Source: Mycobacterium genavense ATCC 51234
GTDB lineage: Bacteria > Actinomycetota > Actinomycetes > Mycobacteriales > Mycobacteriaceae
Length of the DNA stretch: 64,000 nt
Assembly: GCF_000526915.1 (NCBI RefSeq)
Contig: NZ_JAGZ01000006.1
Coordinates: 210,861-274,860 of the forward strand
Direction: 5' to 3'
Part shown: in pieces, positions 18,877 through 29,661 of the stretch
How positions within the stretch are numbered: position 1 is the first letter of the stretch
Layout of the letters: each line of letters begins with the position of its first letter
Program-made: the position numbers and the translations under genes
The notes under the pieces: model-generated
What the model was told of the DNA's origin: nothing
Database searches by the model: none
Seen by the model: the letters and a program-made list of their open reading frames with translations, nothing else

Positions 18877-20205
18877 ATGGACCACGCAAACACCGCGCGT
18901 CCGGTCCGCAATCTGGCGGTGGATTACTACCGCGTCTCGGGTGTGATCCTGATCGTGCTGGGCCATTGGCTGGCCGGATCCGTGACCTATCACGACGGGC
19001 AATTCGGACGGCAGAATCCGCTCGTCGACATGCCCTGGACACAGTGGTTGACGTGGCCGTTCCAGGCGGTCCCGGTGTTCTTCCTGGTGGCAGGTTACGC
19101 GGGCGCCGTGTCCTGGACGCATCACCGCGAGAGCGGCGGGACGTCGCGCCAGGCCTGGCTTCGGCGCCGGCTCGCCCGGGTGCTGGGGCCGACCGCGGTG
19201 TACATCGCGCTGGTGTCGGCGGTCGTGGTCGCCGCGGCGGCATACGGTGTCGGCGGTTCACTGCTCGAATACGCGGACTGGGCGGTGGCGATGCACCTGT
19301 GGTTCCTCGCCGTCTACGTGCTAGTGGTGTCGCTGATGCCGATTGCGGTTGCCGCACACCGGCGTTGGGGGCTATGGGTGCCGGCGACGCTGGCCGTTGC
19401 GGTCACGCTGGTGGACACCGTCTTGACGAAAGGCCCCTTACATGACCTCGGCTGGCTGAACTATTTGCTGTGTTGGGGAACGCTGTATCAGCTCGGAATC
19501 GCTTGGCGCGGCGGGCTGCTCGCGGGCCGCAGGCCGGTGCTGCTGGCCGCCGTCTCGGGGACCGCGCTGGCACTACTGATCTGGCAGGCCGACTATCCGG
19601 TCAGCATGATCGGTATTCCCGGTGAAGCCGTGCAGAACACGTCGCCACCGACGGTGGCGATGCTGGCCTTCGGCTGCGCGCAGGCCGGAATCGCGATGGC
19701 GGCCGGGCCCGCGCTCAATCGCATCCTGCGCGCGGGCGCGATTCGGCGCGTGCTCGCCGTCGGCGACGACAACGTGATGGCCCTGTACTTGTGGCACATG
19801 ATTCCTGTCGTGATCGTGGCGCTGGTCGGCTACCCGGCCGGCTTGTTGATGCAACCGGCGGAAGGCACGGCCGCATGGTGGCTGGGCCGGCTGGAGTGGG
19901 TTGCCATCCTCGGCCTGGTCACCGCGATCGAGCTGGTGACGCTGTGGTGGGGACGACGGGTGTTCGCGGCTCCTCTTCCGCTGCTTGGCATTCCGCTGCC
20001 CCAGCGGTGGGCCGAACCGGTCATGCTGCTGGGCGCGGTGATGGCGGCCTACGGACTGCACTCCGTCGCCGCCGTCGGCTTCGCTCCGGACGGGCGGCTG
20101 TCCTGGCCGACCACCGTGGTCTTCGCCGTCGGGGTGCTACTGGTGGCTCTTCGGCCCAGGCAGGTCAGCCCGCGACCCGCCGACCCCGCGCCTATGACCG
20201 AATGA
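18877..20205 (+). CDS. acyltransferase-3 family membrane protein
   Basis: 442 residues from the ATG at 18877; the frame is open upstream, but that extension is antisense to the aldo/keto reductase and not protein-like. The start NLAVDYYRVSGVILIVLGHW is the acyltransferase-3 opening (R-x-x-x-D...H). A series of about ten hydrophobic helices follows (WPFQAVPVFFLVAGYAGAVS, YIALVSAVVVAAAAYGVGGS, AMHLWFLAVYVLVVSLMP, ALYLWHMIPVVIVALVG and others). The family transfers acyl groups to sugars or lipids at the membrane; the acceptor here is unknown. It meets the hydrolase remnant tail to tail with a 14-bp overlap. Confidence 0.8.
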   Translation: MDHANTARPVRNLAVDYYRVSGVILIVLGHWLAGSVTYHDGQFGRQNPLVDMPWTQWLTWPFQAVPVFFLVAGYAGAVSWTHHRESGGTSRQAWLRRRLARVLGPTAVYIALVSAVVVAAAAYGVGGSLLEYADWAVAMHLWFLAVYVLVVSLMPIAVAAHRRWGLWVPATLAVAVTLVDTVLTKGPLHDLGWLNYLLCWGTLYQLGIAWRGGLLAGRRPVLLAAVSGTALALLIWQADYPVSMIGIPGEAVQNTSPPTVAMLAFGCAQAGIAMAAGPALNRILRAGAIRRVLAVGDDNVMALYLWHMIPVVIVALVGYPAGLLMQPAEGTAAWWLGRLEWVAILGLVTAIELVTLWWGRRVFAAPLPLLGIPLPQRWAEPVMLLGAVMAAYGLHSVAAVGFAPDGRLSWPTTVVFAVGVLLVALRPRQVSPRPADPAPMTE

Positions 20206-20625
20206 ACTCCAGCACGTCCGCATTGACGATATCGGCTTGTGTGGTGATCATGCCGTGCGGAAAGCCGCTGTAGGTCTTCAAGATTCCGTTGGGCAACAGC
20301 TTCGCCGACAGCGGACCGGCAACCTCGTAGGGGACGATCTGGTCGTCCTTGCTGTGCATCACCAAAACCGGCACCGTGATCCTCTTGAGGTCTTCCGGGA
20401 AATCGGTCTGAGAGAAGGCGACGATCCCGTCGTAGTGCGCCTTGGCGTCACCCGTCATGCCCTGCGTCGAAGACTTCCTTGGGTACAGCGCTCGAGGAAG
20501 AACAACATCTGCGGGTCCCAGTCGTCGGACGACAGTGGCCAGCCGTGACTGAACACGATGGGCTGCCCCGTTCCCCAGTCCTTGTAGTGGATCTCGACGC
20601 CGTCACGTTTGACGACCACGGCCAT
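20192..20625 (-). pseudogene. alpha/beta hydrolase (non-haem chloroperoxidase-like), internally deleted
   Basis: The ATG at 20625 starts [20 protein letters not shown], then [20 protein letters not shown], the typical start of this hydrolase family. Soon after it jumps, with a frame change, to [40 protein letters not shown] and KTYSGFPHGMITTQAD, the C-terminal part with the catalytic Asp and His. About 130 residues in between, including the nucleophilic Ser elbow, are missing. It therefore cannot be active. Confidence 0.85.
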
Positions 20626-20702
20626 GGCCAACCCCCTCGTCCGGGACTTGTGCGGATAACCGACTATGGCACGACGAATCCCGATCGCACAGGGTCGCCC
20701 GG

Positions 20703-21341
20703 TTACGTCTGGGCGAACGCGTCGGGCAGTGGACGCTCGCAGACCGCGCGAGCCTCGTCGGCACTGAGCCCGAACAGGCGCAGCACGTTTTCGGTGACGA
20801 TGTCGGCGGCGCGCGCGTCGTCGCGTCCCGGGTCGTCGCGCAGCAGCTTTCCCAGCCCCAGCAGCGCACCCCCGGCCATCGCCAGAGCGAGTTCCGGATC
20901 CTCCACGGCGAACCTGCCCGCGTCGACACCGGCCTTGATATCGCGCAGCGCGCGGGGAGCCAGGCCGCGTTCGGACGACAGCAATGCCGGCCCGTGCGCC
21001 AGCAAAATCTCGCTCTCCTGCGGTCGCCGGCGAAACAGCCGTCCGGTCAGCCGGAAACTGGCCGCGAACGTTTCGGCCGGATCCGCGATCGATTCGGTCA
21101 TCCGGTCCAGCATCCCCCCGTGGGCGTCGAGCACGTCGGCGACCGCGGCCTCGAACAGCTGTTCCTTGCTGTCGAAGTGGTTGTAGAAGGAACCCATCCC
21201 GACGTCGGCTGCCTGGGTTATCTCCAGCACCGGCACGTTGAGTTTTCCCTCGGCGATCAACCGCTGCGCGGCCTTGATCAGCGCCGCCCGGGTGCGCTGC
21301 TTGCGCCGCTGTAGGCGGTTGGGCTCGGGCATCACGGTCAT
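20703..21341 (-). CDS. TetR-family transcriptional regulator
   Basis: 212 residues; an ATG three codons in is an alternative start. The N-terminal HTH is clear: [20 protein letters not shown], then [20 protein letters not shown] as the helix-turn-helix and recognition helix. The rest is a helical ligand-binding domain. TetR proteins repress as dimers. Two copies of a 14-bp palindrome occur just upstream and are probably its operators. It may have controlled the downstream hydrolase, now deleted, on the same strand. Confidence 0.88.
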   Translation of the reverse strand: MTVMPEPNRLQRRKQRTRAALIKAAQRLIAEGKLNVPVLEITQAADVGMGSFYNHFDSKEQLFEAAVADVLDAHGGMLDRMTESIADPAETFAASFRLTGRLFRRRPQESEILLAHGPALLSSERGLAPRALRDIKAGVDAGRFAVEDPELALAMAGGALLGLGKLLRDDPGRDDARAADIVTENVLRLFGLSADEARAVCERPLPDAFAQT

Positions 21342-21363
21342 TCCACCGAGTATGCATCACTTG

Positions 21364-21420
21364 TGAGGATTTCGTCAGTGACCTTGACTGAGCGTTAGCT
21401 CGTATGTGACGATTTCGTCA
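21364..21420. promoter_or_regulatory. duplicated palindromic operator of TetR gene
   Basis: TGACGATTTCGTCA (21407-21420) is a perfect inverted repeat (TGACGA/TCGTCA). A second copy with one change, TGAGGATTTCGTCA, lies at 21364-21377, 43 bp nearer the TetR start. Two spaced near-identical palindromes upstream of a TetR gene are typical autoregulatory operators. Confidence 0.7.
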
Positions 21421-21610
21421 GTTATGTCTTCTCAATCCAGCCGGCGGGACCTGCACAGCGAGCGGGGTGCGCGCCCGGGCGAACACCCGGGCCGGTCTCC
21501 CGTGTATCACCTATCAGGCGTAAGTACAGTAAGCCAATCTAAGGAAACTCAGGCGAACGCGCGGTAACTGCCGAGTAAATTGACGGCTCGGAAAATCGCG
21601 CTGAGATGAA

Positions 21611-24340
21611 TCAGTCGACGTGAATCGGTGGGCCGGCCGGTCTGCCCGCCGCGCGCCGGCGGCGGTGACGACCGAAGTCCGGCCCGGCGTGGTCCGTGGA
21701 ATCTTCCGCGTCGCCTTTGTCGTCGTCGTCGTCGGAGTCCTCGTCGTCATCCAGATCCTCGTCGTCGAGGTCCTCGTCAACCGAGTCCTCCTCGTCGACG
21801 TCGTCGGTGTCCTGATCGGTCTCGTCGTCCTCGAAGGCGTCGGAGTCCACGTCCGCCAGCTCGGCCGACGCCACCTCCGTGGTCTGCTCGTCGATCTCGG
21901 TGGCGACATCCTCACCGGCCTCGTCGGCCTCGCCGTTGTCGCGGGTGGCCATCGCCTTGAACATCGGATGTTCGCCCGGCGCGTGCACGGGCACCTTGGC
22001 CACGGCCAGCGTGTCGGAGGACTCTTCGGATCGGTTCTTCTTCGACCGCTTGCCGCGCCGGCCACCCGACTCGGACTTGCGTCCCGCCGTCTGGGCCGAG
22101 TCGACCGGGCCGGCATGCAGCAGGATGCCGCGGCCGCCGCAGTTCGGGCACGACGTCGAAAACGCCTCGATCAGACCGGTTCCCAGCCGCTTGCGGGTCA
22201 ATTGCACCAGGCCCAGCGATGTCACCTCGGACACCTGGTGCCGGGTGCGGTCCCGGGCCAGCGACTCGGTGAGCCGGCGCAACACCAGGTCGCGGTTGGA
22301 CTCGAGCACCATGTCGATGAAGTCGATGACCACGATGCCGCCGATGTCACGCAGCCGCAGCTGACGCACGATCTCCTCGGCCGCCTCGAGGTTGTTCTTG
22401 GTGACGGTCTGCTCGAGGTTGCCCCCCGAGCCGGTGAACTTGCCGGTGTTGACGTCGACCACCGTCATCGCCTCGGTCCGGTCGATGACCAGCGTGCCGC
22501 CCGACGGCAGCCACACCTTGCGCTCCATCGCCTTGACTAGTTGCTCGTCGATGCGATGCACCGCGAACACGTCGGGGTCGGGCTGACCGTCCGGTCCGGG
22601 CGGCGCGTCGTATTTCGTCAGCTTCGAAACCAGGTCCGGTGCAACGGAATTCACATAATTGTTGATCGTGTTCCAGGCCTCGTCGCCGGAGACGATCAGG
22701 CCGGCGAAGTCCTCGTTGAACAGGTCGCGGATGACCTTGACCAACACGTCGGGCTCTTCGTAGAGCGCAACCGCCGCGCCGGCGGCCTTCTCCTTGATCT
22801 CGCCCACCTTGGCCTCGATCTGTTCCCAGCGTTCCTGCAGCCGGGCGACGTCGGTGCGGATGTCTTCCTCTTTGACACCCTCGGACGCGGTGCGGATGAT
22901 CACGCCGGCGTTCGCGGGCACCACCTCGCGCAGAATCTCCTTGAGACGCTGGCGTTCGGTGTCGGGCAGCTTGCGGCTGATCCCCGTCGATGACGCGCCC
23001 GGCACATAAACCAGGAAACGGCCGGCCAGGGAGACCTGGGTGGTCAGCCGGGCGCCCTTGTGCCCGACCGGGTCCTTACTGACCTGGACGACGACGTAAT
23101 CGCCTGGCTTGAGCGCCTTTTCGATCTTGCGCTCGGCCCCGCCCAGCCCCGCGGCTTCCCAGTTGACCTCGCCGGCGTACAGCACACCGTTGCGGCCGCG
23201 GCCGATGTCGACGAAGGCCGCTTCCATCGAGGGCAGCACGTTTTGGACAATGCCGAGGTAGATGTTGCCGACGAGTGACGCCGACGCCGCCGACGTCACG
23301 AAATGCTCGACGACGATCCCGTCTTCGAGCACGGCGATCTGCGTGTAGCGGGCACCCGGGTGCGGCGGCTCGGTGCGGACCCGGTCACGCACCACCATGA
23401 CCCGTTCGACGGCCTCGCGGCGCGCCAGGAATTCGGCCTCGGTCAGCACCGGCGGGCGGCGGCGTCCGGCGTCCCGCCCGTCGCGGCGGCGTTGCCGCTT
23501 GGCTTCCAGCCGCGTCGACCCGTCGATGCCCTTGATCTCGGCATTGCTCGAGCCGTTGTTGCCCCTGCCGCCGTCGTCGGAGGAGCCGCCCTTGCCGCGC
23601 GGCGCCCGCTCGTGCACGACGGTGTTAGGTGGATCGTCGGGTGACAAGCTGTCGTCGTTGTCGTCACCGGAGCCCGACTTGCGCCGACGGCGCCTGCGGC
23701 GACGCCGACTGGCGCCATCCGGCGAACCGTCGTCGGGGCCGTCGCCGTCATCGGAGTCGTCCGAGTCCTGGTCGTCGGCGTCGTCGGAGTCATCCGAATC
23801 GGCCGATTTCGAGCCCGTGCCGTCGCCGTCGTCGTCCTGGTCGGATCCGCCCTGTTCGCCGCGGCCGCGGCCACGTCCCCGCCGGCCCCGGCGCCGCCGC
23901 CGGTTGGCCGGCCGATCGGTCTGTTCTTCGTCGTCGGAATCGTCGCTATCGGTGTCGGCGCTGTCGTCCGCGCGGGTTTGCACATCGACCGCGACCGGCT
24001 GCGGCGCCACGAACAGCGGCATGTATGCCGGGCGCTCGACCGCGGCGTCGACGACCGCGCGGGGTTCGGGTTGCCCGGGTGATGCCGACTCGGCGCTGCT
24101 GAAGGCCACGAAATTCGCCGGCGGCCGGGGCGACAGCAGATCACGCACCCGGATCGCGTCCTCGTAGTCCACGCCGGAGTGTGCGCTGCAAATTCGTCCG
24201 TCCAGCGCGGTGAGCGCGTCCACCACCCGCTTGCTGGTGGTTCCCAGCGCCCGTGCCAGGGAATGGACTCTCAATCGGTCCGGCAGGTCCTCCTGAGCCG
24301 GCGCAGTTGAAGAGTCTGAAGTCTGGTCACCGTCTATCAC
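21611..24340 (-). CDS. rne: ribonuclease E/G
   Basis: 909 residues from a GTG preceded by GAGGAGAATAC. The N-terminal third is a disordered, Asp/Ser/Arg-rich scaffold with [18 protein letters not shown] clusters. The catalytic core follows: S1 domain (VGNIYLGIVQNVLPSMEAAF, VDIGRGRNGVLYAGEV), the 5'-sensor/RNase H region, and the DNase I-like site with VIDRTEAMTVVDVNTGKFTG and GGIVVIDFIDM (Mg2+-binding Asp residues). A Zn-link-type CPNCGG ends the core. The C-terminal tail is almost entirely acidic (runs of D/E with S and T). RNase E starts mRNA decay and rRNA/tRNA maturation in mycobacteria. Position matches Rv2444c, upstream of nothing on its 3' side but a TetR gene. Confidence 0.96.
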   Translation of the reverse strand: MIDGDQTSDSSTAPAQEDLPDRLRVHSLARALGTTSKRVVDALTALDGRICSAHSGVDYEDAIRVRDLLSPRPPANFVAFSSAESASPGQPEPRAVVDAAVERPAYMPLFVAPQPVAVDVQTRADDSADTDSDDSDDEEQTDRPANRRRRRGRRGRGRGRGEQGGSDQDDDGDGTGSKSADSDDSDDADDQDSDDSDDGDGPDDGSPDGASRRRRRRRRRKSGSGDDNDDSLSPDDPPNTVVHERAPRGKGGSSDDGGRGNNGSSNAEIKGIDGSTRLEAKRQRRRDGRDAGRRRPPVLTEAEFLARREAVERVMVVRDRVRTEPPHPGARYTQIAVLEDGIVVEHFVTSAASASLVGNIYLGIVQNVLPSMEAAFVDIGRGRNGVLYAGEVNWEAAGLGGAERKIEKALKPGDYVVVQVSKDPVGHKGARLTTQVSLAGRFLVYVPGASSTGISRKLPDTERQRLKEILREVVPANAGVIIRTASEGVKEEDIRTDVARLQERWEQIEAKVGEIKEKAAGAAVALYEEPDVLVKVIRDLFNEDFAGLIVSGDEAWNTINNYVNSVAPDLVSKLTKYDAPPGPDGQPDPDVFAVHRIDEQLVKAMERKVWLPSGGTLVIDRTEAMTVVDVNTGKFTGSGGNLEQTVTKNNLEAAEEIVRQLRLRDIGGIVVIDFIDMVLESNRDLVLRRLTESLARDRTRHQVSEVTSLGLVQLTRKRLGTGLIEAFSTSCPNCGGRGILLHAGPVDSAQTAGRKSESGGRRGKRSKKNRSEESSDTLAVAKVPVHAPGEHPMFKAMATRDNGEADEAGEDVATEIDEQTTEVASAELADVDSDAFEDDETDQDTDDVDEEDSVDEDLDDEDLDDDEDSDDDDDKGDAEDSTDHAGPDFGRHRRRRAAGRPAGPPIHVD

Positions 24341-24647
24341 GTATTCTCCTCAAGCCCCCGGGCGCGTCTTGTCGACGCGGCCACGCGAGGGCTTCGCTAT
24401 GTGCCCGGGTCACTTCTCCCGGGCTTGTGATGGTCTTGCCCCGAGCGACTCGGCTAGAACCAACTCGGCGCCGTGCTGAATGTCGGCCTGACATGCGGCG
24501 CAACATCGCGAGCTGGCAATGGTCGCGCTTGTCTAAGTCTTCATTCGGGTGTCTGACGCCGGTCCGGCGACGTTCACCCGCTGTCAGTATCCCACATCAC
24601 GCCACGGGCCCAAACGAGCCTGATCGGCCGGTCGGGTTGCTAGGGGC
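24341..24647. other. rne leader/promoter region
   Basis: No gene is visible between ndk and rne. On the minus strand the stretch reads as a long leader ending in GAGGAGAATAC before the rne GTG. It contains complementary blocks (AAGCCCGGGAGAAG / CCCGGGGGCTT) that could fold. Long structured rne leaders are known in bacteria for RNase E autoregulation; that role is an inference here. Confidence 0.4.
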
Positions 24648-25058
24648 CTAGGCGCCGGGAAACCATAGCGCGATTTCGCGCTTGGCCGAATCGACCGAAT
24701 CGGATCCGTGCACCAGATTCAGCTGCGTTTCCAACCCGAAATCGCCGCGGATCGTCCCCGGTACGGCCTTCTCCACCGGGTCGGTCCCGCCCGCGAGCTG
24801 GCGAAACGCCGCGATCGCGCGCGGGCCCTCCACGGTCGCGGCCACTACCGGGCCCGAGGTGATGAAGTCGAGCAGCGATTCGAAGAACGGTTTGCCCTCG
24901 TGCTCGGCGTAGTGCTGTGTGGCCAGCTCTTTGCTGACGCTGCGCAGCTCGAGCGCCACGATGGCGAGGCCCTTGCGCTCGATGCGGCTGATCACCTCGC
25001 CGATCAATCGGCGCTGCACCCCGTCGGGTTTGATCAGTACCAGGGTCCGTTCCGTCAC
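24648..25058 (-). CDS. ndk: nucleoside diphosphate kinase
   Basis: 136 residues from the GTG at 25058, the same length as M. tuberculosis Ndk[30 protein letters not shown] and [20 protein letters not shown] are diagnostic; the phosphorylated catalytic His is residue 117. It transfers phosphate from ATP to NDPs via the phosphohistidine, keeping NTP and dNTP pools balanced. An upstream extension in the same frame lacks family sequence and overlaps the DUF4233 gene, so it is not used. Third gene of a valS-folC-DUF4233-ndk run. Confidence 0.96.
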   Translation of the reverse strand: MTERTLVLIKPDGVQRRLIGEVISRIERKGLAIVALELRSVSKELATQHYAEHEGKPFFESLLDFITSGPVVAATVEGPRAIAAFRQLAGGTDPVEKAVPGTIRGDFGLETQLNLVHGSDSVDSAKREIALWFPGA

Positions 25059-25087
25059 GGCGGTTAGCGTACAGAACGAATCGGGAC

Positions 25088-25471
25088 TCAGCTCGGGGGT
25101 GTTTGGCCGCCGTCCTGACGCCGGCGGACCTCGGCGCGGAAATAGGCGATCAGCAGCCAGAGTCCGGCAAACAGCACGCCGATGAATCCCACCCCCGAGT
25201 ACACCGCGAACCCGCCGAGGACGACCAGTTGGACACCGAGATTCACCCAGATCGCCCAGGGTCTGCCCTGCACCCCGCACAGCAGGATCAGCAATACGGC
25301 GAGCCCGATCGGGTAGCTCAGCGATGCCCCGTTCAGGCCGGGTCCGACCGCACCCACGACGGGTATCGCCAACAGCACCACGATCGCTTCCAGGATCAGC
25401 GTCGCGGCCATCACTCCCCGGAAGCTCTTCCAGGGGTCGGCCGGTAGCGGATTCTGGTCGCTATCGGTCAT
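25088..25471 (-). CDS. DUF4233 membrane protein (Rv2446c homologue)
   Basis: 127 residues with four hydrophobic helices ([72 protein letters not shown]) and a charged C-terminal tail. The [20 protein letters not shown] start is the DUF4233 signature. It overlaps the folC stop by four bases, so they are translationally coupled. In mycobacteria this gene always sits between folC and ndk; function unknown. Confidence 0.9.
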   Translation of the reverse strand: MTDSDQNPLPADPWKSFRGVMAATLILEAIVVLLAIPVVGAVGPGLNGASLSYPIGLAVLLILLCGVQGRPWAIWVNLGVQLVVLGGFAVYSGVGFIGVLFAGLWLLIAYFRAEVRRRQDGGQTPPS

Positions 25472-26931
25472 TGCGGGTCACGACCAAACAACGTACGCGC
25501 GGCCCCGGCGGTGTACACGGACCCGGTAATCACCATGCCGGTGCCGGAAAACTCTTCGGCCGCACCGTCGGCGGCTGCGTCGTCGACCAGTGCGGTGGCG
25601 ACGTCGATCGCGTCGCGCAGGTTGTCGGCGATCAGCACCCGGTCGGGTCCGAACCGCTGCTGTGCGGCCAGCGACAGCGACTCGACATCCAGCGCCCGCG
25701 GTGACCCGTTGTGGGTGATGACGACCGAATCGAAGACCGGCTCCAGCGCGGCGAGGATGCCGTCGACGTCCTTGTCGGCCATCACCGACAGGACCCCGAC
25801 CAGGTAGCGGAAGTCGAATTCGCTGTCCAGCGTCTGCGCCAGCGCGGCCGCTCCGGCCGGATTGTGCGCGGCGTCGATGAACACGGTGGGGGCGCTGCGC
25901 ATGCGCTCCAGCCGCCCGGGGTTGGTCACGGCGGCGAATCCGGCCCGCACCGCGTCGACGTCGAGCTGGCGCTGCGCCCCGGCGCCGAAGAAGGCTTCGA
26001 CCGCGGCGAGAGCCACCACCGCGTTGTACGCCTGATGCTCGCCGTGCAGCGGCAGGAACACGTCGGAGTACACCCCGCCGAGGCCCTGCAGCTGCAGCAC
26101 CTGCCCGCCGATCGCGACCTGACGGCCCAGCACCGCGAACTCCGAATCCTCCCGCGCCACGGCGGCATCGGCCGTAACCGACTGCGCCAGAAGCACTTCC
26201 ATCGCTTCCGGCACCTGTCGCGCGATGATCGCGACGGTGTCGGGCGCCCCGTCCGGGGCCTTGGTGATGATGCCCGCCTTCTCACCGGCGATCCCCGCGA
26301 TGTCCTCGCCGAGGTAGTCGACGTGGTCGATGCCGATCGGGGTGATGACCGCGACGGGCGCTTTGATTACGTTGGTGGCGTCCCAGCGACCGCCCATGCC
26401 GACCTCGACGACGGCGACCTCCACGGGTGCATCGGCGAAGGCCGCGAACGCCATCGCGGTCAGCACCTCGAATTTGCTCATCGCCGGGCCGCCGGCGGCC
26501 TGCGACTGCGCGTCGATCATCTGCACGAACGGCTCGATCTCGCGATAGGCCGCCACGTATTGCGCTGGGCTGATTGGCCTTCCGTCGATCGCAATGCGTT
26601 CGATCGCCGACTGCAGGTGCGGGCTGGTGGTTCGGCCGGTGCGCCGGTGCAGCGCGGTCAGCAGCGCATCGATGATGCGCGCCACCGAGGTCTTGCCGTT
26701 GGTGCCCGCGACATGGATAGACGGATAGCCCAGCTGCGGCGAGCCGAGCAGATCCATCAGTGCGCTGATCCGGGTCACGCTCGGTTCGATCTTCGTCTCG
26801 GGCCAACGCTGGTCCAGCAGATGCTCGACCTGCAACAGGGACGCGATCTCGTCCGGCGTCGGAGCCTCGTCCGGCGTGCGCGCAGAACTGGTGGGCCCAG
26901 GTTCGTCGAGCCAGTCGGGCTCGTCAGTCAT
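25468..26931 (-). CDS. folC: folylpolyglutamate synthase / dihydrofolate synthase
   Basis: 487 residues, the FolC length in mycobacteria. The ATP P-loop is [18 protein letters not shown] (about 72-90). [15 protein letters not shown] is the folate-site loop, [13 protein letters not shown] and [13 protein letters not shown] are Mur-ligase family Mg2+ sites, and [16 protein letters not shown] is the C-terminal signature. It adds glutamates to folates (and, if bifunctional, joins dihydropteroate to Glu), retaining folates in the cytosol. The ATG overlaps the valS stop by four bases and the stop overlaps DUF4233, indicating one operon. Confidence 0.95.
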   Translation of the reverse strand: MTDEPDWLDEPGPTSSARTPDEAPTPDEIASLLQVEHLLDQRWPETKIEPSVTRISALMDLLGSPQLGYPSIHVAGTNGKTSVARIIDALLTALHRRTGRTTSPHLQSAIERIAIDGRPISPAQYVAAYREIEPFVQMIDAQSQAAGGPAMSKFEVLTAMAFAAFADAPVEVAVVEVGMGGRWDATNVIKAPVAVITPIGIDHVDYLGEDIAGIAGEKAGIITKAPDGAPDTVAIIARQVPEAMEVLLAQSVTADAAVAREDSEFAVLGRQVAIGGQVLQLQGLGGVYSDVFLPLHGEHQAYNAVVALAAVEAFFGAGAQRQLDVDAVRAGFAAVTNPGRLERMRSAPTVFIDAAHNPAGAAALAQTLDSEFDFRYLVGVLSVMADKDVDGILAALEPVFDSVVITHNGSPRALDVESLSLAAQQRFGPDRVLIADNLRDAIDVATALVDDAAADGAAEEFSGTGMVITGSVYTAGAARTLFGRDPQ

Positions 26932-29576
26932 TTCAGCCCGGCCAGCCTGGTGTTGATGCGCTCGGTTTCCTCTTGGGCCAGCCGCTGACGATCGCGGATC
27001 TTGGTGACGACCTGTTCCGGTGCCTTAGACAGGAACTCGCCGTTGGCCAATTTGGCTGTGGTGGAAGCCAATTCCTTCTGCGCTGCGGCCAAATCCTTTT
27101 CCAACCGACGGCGCTCGGCGGCGACGTCGATGGCGCCCGACGTGTCGAGCTCGACGACGACGGTGCCGCCGCTGAGCCGCACCTCCAAGGACACCGATGC
27201 GCCGAAATCCGGGCCGGGCGCGGTGACCCACGCCAGCGACGAGACCGCGGCGACCTGGCCGCTCAGATCGCAACCCTCGACACCGCCCAGCCGGGCCGGC
27301 ACCTTCTGCCGATCGGCCAGGCCCTGGTCGCTGCGGAACCTGCGCACCTCGGTCACCAGCCGCTGCATATCGCTGACTCGTTGCAGCGCAACAGGATCCA
27401 TGCTGATACCGGACGGCTTCGGCCACTCGGCGATGACCAGGGACTCCTCCCCCGTCAACGCCTGCCACAGCTCCTCGGTGACGAACGGGATGACCGGGTG
27501 CAACAACCGCAGCAGCGTGTCGAGCCCCGCCGCCAGCACCGCGGTGGTATGGGTGAGCCCGTCGGCGAGTTGCACCTTGGCCACTTCGACATACCAGTCG
27601 CAGAACTCGTCCCAGGCGAAGTGGTAGAGCGCCTCGCAGGCCCGGCTGAACTCATAGCTGTCGAAGGCCGAATCAACTTCGGCGCGAACCTCTTCCAGCC
27701 GGCCCAGGATCCACCGGTCGGCATCGGTCAGCTCGGCGATCGGCGGTACCGGGGCGAGCTGCGCGCCATTGAGCAACGCGAAGCGGGTCGCATTGAACAG
27801 CTTGGTGACGAAGTTGCGTGACGCCCGGACGGCGTCCTCGCCGACCGACAGGTCACCGCCGGGGCTGGCGCCGCGGGCCAGGGTGAACCGCAACGCGTCG
27901 GCCCCGAACATCTCCAGCCAGTCCAGCGGGTCGATCACGTTGCCCTTGGACTTGCTCATCTTGCGGCCGAATTCGTCGCGGATCAGCCCGTGCAGGAAGA
28001 CGTCGGTGAACGGCACTTGCGGGCCGCGGGAACCGCCCAAGGTGATCGCATCGTCGCTGTCGACGAATGTGCCGAACATCATCATGCGCGCCACCCAGAA
28101 GAACAGGATGTCATACCCGGTCACCAAAACGCTTGTCGGATAGAACTTTACCAGCTCAGCAGTCCGCGAGGGCCAGCCCAGGGTGGAGAACGGCCACAGC
28201 GCCGACGAGAACCAGGTGTCCAGCACGTCGGGGTCCTGCTCCCAGCCTTCCGGCGGTGTCTCGTCCGGCCCGACGCACACCTGTTCGCCGTCGGGTCCGT
28301 ACCAGATCGGGATGCGATGGCCCCACCACAGCTGTCGTGAGATGCACCAGTCGTGCATGTCGTCGACCCAAGAAAACCAGCGGGGCTCCAGGCTGGCCGG
28401 GTGAATCACGGTGTCGCCGTTGCGCACCGCGTCGCCGGCGGCCTTGGCCAGCGATTCCACCCGAACCCACCACTGCAGCGACAGCCGGGGCTCGATCGGT
28501 TCACCGCTGCGTTCCGAGTGCCCGACGCTGTGCAGGTAAGGCCGTTTCTCGGCGACCACCCGGCCCTCGGCGGCCAGCGCCTCGCGCACCGCAACGCGGG
28601 CTTCGAAGCGGTCCATTCCGTCGAATCGCGTTCCGGTGCCGACGATCCGGCCCTTGGTGTCGAGGATCGAGATCATCGGCAACTCGTGGCGTAGCCCGAT
28701 CTCGAAGTCGTTGGGGTCATGAGCCGGCGTGACTTTGACTGCGCCGGTACCGAATTCGGGGTCGACGTGTTCGTCGGCGACGATGATGAGCTGCCGGTCG
28801 ATGAACGGGTGCGGCAGCGTGGTCCCGACCAGGTGGCGGTAGCGCTCGTCGTCGGGGTGCACCGCTACCGCGGTGTCGCCCAGCATCGTCTCGACCCGGG
28901 TGGTGGCGACCACTATGTGCGGTTGCGAATCGTCCAGCGAGCCATAGCGGAACGACACCAGTTCGCCCTCGACGTCGGCGTAGTTGACCTCGAGATCCGA
29001 GATCGCCGTTTCCAGCACCGGCGACCAGTTGACCAGCCGTTCGGCCTGATAAATCAGCCCGGCGTCGTAGAGCCGCTTGAAGATCGTCCGCACGGCCCGA
29101 GACAGGCCCTCGTCCATCGTGAACCGTTCGCGGCTCCAGTCGACCCCGTCGCCGAGCCGACGCATCTGACCGCCGATGGCTCCGCCGGATTCCCGCTTCC
29201 AGTCCCACACCTTGTCGACGAACAGTTCCCGGCCGAAGTCCTCCTTGGTCTTGCCGTCGACCGCGAGCTGCTTTTCCACCACGCTCTGCGTGGCGATGCC
29301 GGCGTGGTCCATCCCCGGCTGCCACAGCACCTCGTATCCCTGCATGCGCTTGCGGCGGGTCAGGGCGTCCATCATCGTGTGTTCCAGCGCATGACCCATG
29401 TGCAGGCTGCCCGTGACGTTCGGTGGCGGCAGCACAATGGAGTAGCCGGGCTTGGAACTGGTCGGGTCCGCCTTGAAGTAACCGGCGTCCACCCACTTCT
29501 GGTAGATCGCCGTCTCCAGCGCACCGGGATCCCACGACTTGGGCAGGTCGGCGGCGGAGCGGGGGCTGGCGGTCAC
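26928..29576 (-). CDS. valS: valyl-tRNA synthetase
   Basis: 882 residues. The class I HIGH motif appears as [17 protein letters not shown] (about 50-66) and KMSKS as [17 protein letters not shown] (about 537-553). The CP1 editing domain has [19 protein letters not shown]. The C-terminal anticodon-binding part ends in a coiled coil ([20 protein letters not shown]) typical of ValRS. It charges tRNA-Val and edits Thr-tRNA-Val. First gene of the valS-folC-DUF4233-ndk operon. Reads intact over its whole length. Confidence 0.97.
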   Translation of the reverse strand: MTASPRSAADLPKSWDPGALETAIYQKWVDAGYFKADPTSSKPGYSIVLPPPNVTGSLHMGHALEHTMMDALTRRKRMQGYEVLWQPGMDHAGIATQSVVEKQLAVDGKTKEDFGRELFVDKVWDWKRESGGAIGGQMRRLGDGVDWSRERFTMDEGLSRAVRTIFKRLYDAGLIYQAERLVNWSPVLETAISDLEVNYADVEGELVSFRYGSLDDSQPHIVVATTRVETMLGDTAVAVHPDDERYRHLVGTTLPHPFIDRQLIIVADEHVDPEFGTGAVKVTPAHDPNDFEIGLRHELPMISILDTKGRIVGTGTRFDGMDRFEARVAVREALAAEGRVVAEKRPYLHSVGHSERSGEPIEPRLSLQWWVRVESLAKAAGDAVRNGDTVIHPASLEPRWFSWVDDMHDWCISRQLWWGHRIPIWYGPDGEQVCVGPDETPPEGWEQDPDVLDTWFSSALWPFSTLGWPSRTAELVKFYPTSVLVTGYDILFFWVARMMMFGTFVDSDDAITLGGSRGPQVPFTDVFLHGLIRDEFGRKMSKSKGNVIDPLDWLEMFGADALRFTLARGASPGGDLSVGEDAVRASRNFVTKLFNATRFALLNGAQLAPVPPIAELTDADRWILGRLEEVRAEVDSAFDSYEFSRACEALYHFAWDEFCDWYVEVAKVQLADGLTHTTAVLAAGLDTLLRLLHPVIPFVTEELWQALTGEESLVIAEWPKPSGISMDPVALQRVSDMQRLVTEVRRFRSDQGLADRQKVPARLGGVEGCDLSGQVAAVSSLAWVTAPGPDFGASVSLEVRLSGGTVVVELDTSGAIDVAAERRRLEKDLAAAQKELASTTAKLANGEFLSKAPEQVVTKIRDRQRLAQEETERINTRLAGLK

Positions 29577-29661
29577 CGGTTAATTCTAGGAACCGCGACG
29601 GGCCCGCGTGTAAGCGCCCGAACACGCGTGTGCTCGGTCACTCTCGGTTCGGCCGTGCCGC

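Noticed and set aside
25711..26988. 425-codon plus-strand open frame
   Set aside because: Antisense to folC, His/Arg/Gly-rich, no recognisable motif.
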